DNA of 35,765 nt from an uncultured Porphyromonadaceae bacterium (lineage in GTDB: Bacteria; Bacteroidota; Bacteroidia; Bacteroidales; Muribaculaceae): NCBI GenBank assembly GCA_947178305.1, contig CAMWXV010000005.1, forward strand, positions 1 to 35,765, written 5' to 3'. Under the pieces are notes generated by a model, which saw only the letters and a program-made list of their open reading frames with translations, searched no databases and was not told where the DNA came from. The position numbers and the translations under genes were made by a program. This document shows positions 35,400 through 35,765 of this stretch, piece after piece (positions within the stretch are counted from its first letter, which is position 1; each line of letters starts with the position of its first letter).

Positions 35400-35765
35400 T
35401 CAAACTTTCCTAAATATTTGGAGCTTTTTAAAGCGAGGCAAACTCAATAAATCGGTTTGGGCAACAAATTTAGGAACATAGGCTCTCATAATAGGAATGC
35501 ATATAAAACAAAGTGTAATAGATAATATAAACAATGTTAGTGCGTCTGTTATACCAATATAACGACGAATCAGGTCTATGTATTCCATATGTAGGCCTAA
35601 GATGATAATTGAATATCGTCCGCAATAAGAAATGATTGGTAGCCATATGATTGATTTACAAAGTAGCAGAAAGCCTAAAACTAAGCCTGTGGATAATATA
35701 TAAATTGTTAATGGATTTCCATAGTAGTCAGTAAATAAAAAGTCTATATGAGGGTTGTTCAATAT
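35400..35765 (-). CDS. Acyltransferase-3-like integral membrane protein, partial (runs off window)
   Basis: Multi-TM; ISYCGRYSIIILGLHMEYIDLIRRYIG resembles the acyltransferase 3 C-terminal region; frame open to the window end. Confidence 0.6.
   Translation of the reverse strand: MLNNPHIDFLFTDYYGNPLTIYILSTGLVLGFLLLCKSIIWLPIISYCGRYSIIILGLHMEYIDLIRRYIGITDALTLFILSITLCFICIPIMRAYVPKFVAQTDLLSLPRFKKLQIFRKV

Overview
This looks like Bacteroidales chromosomal DNA, judging by the recurrent TTG-N~20-TAnnTTTG promoters and the gene families. From left to right it contains: (1) the 3' part of an NtrC-type AAA+/Fis regulator with an apparent in-frame stop; (2) a candidate stand-alone structured ncRNA (~810-1028); (3) a two-gene unit made of a DUF4143-type AAA ATPase and an HD + HSP90-like (GHKL) ATPase protein, a likely conflict/defence gene with an apparent +1 frameshift; (4) a second candidate ncRNA (~5180-5370); (5) a full minus-strand haem acquisition operon of hmuYRSTUV type, headed by a tandem-duplicated calycin-like lipoprotein; (6) divergent from it, a regulator that appears to fuse a RIC/YtfE-like haemerythrin domain to a LuxR HTH; and (7) an ~18.3 kb mobilizable integrative element (about 16416-34679). 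The element interrupts a secreted-protein gene. Its cargo is a tightly coupled 7-gene operon: Xre HTH, AlbA/Schlafen-like protein, C5 DNA methyltransferase, MORC-like GHKL ATPase, Z1 helicase-like protein, PD-(D/E)XK nuclease and an unknown protein. Its backbone encodes a relaxase, MobC (with an amber stop), a VirE-like protein, DUF3853 and a tyrosine integrase with a long structured leader. The element carries 29-bp direct repeats (each two tandem TTGTTTACGCA units) near both ends and a 3' half-tRNA (CAT anticodon) at its right end, suggesting that an element which normally targets a tRNA integrated at a secondary site. All family calls come from motif reading; no database searches were run.
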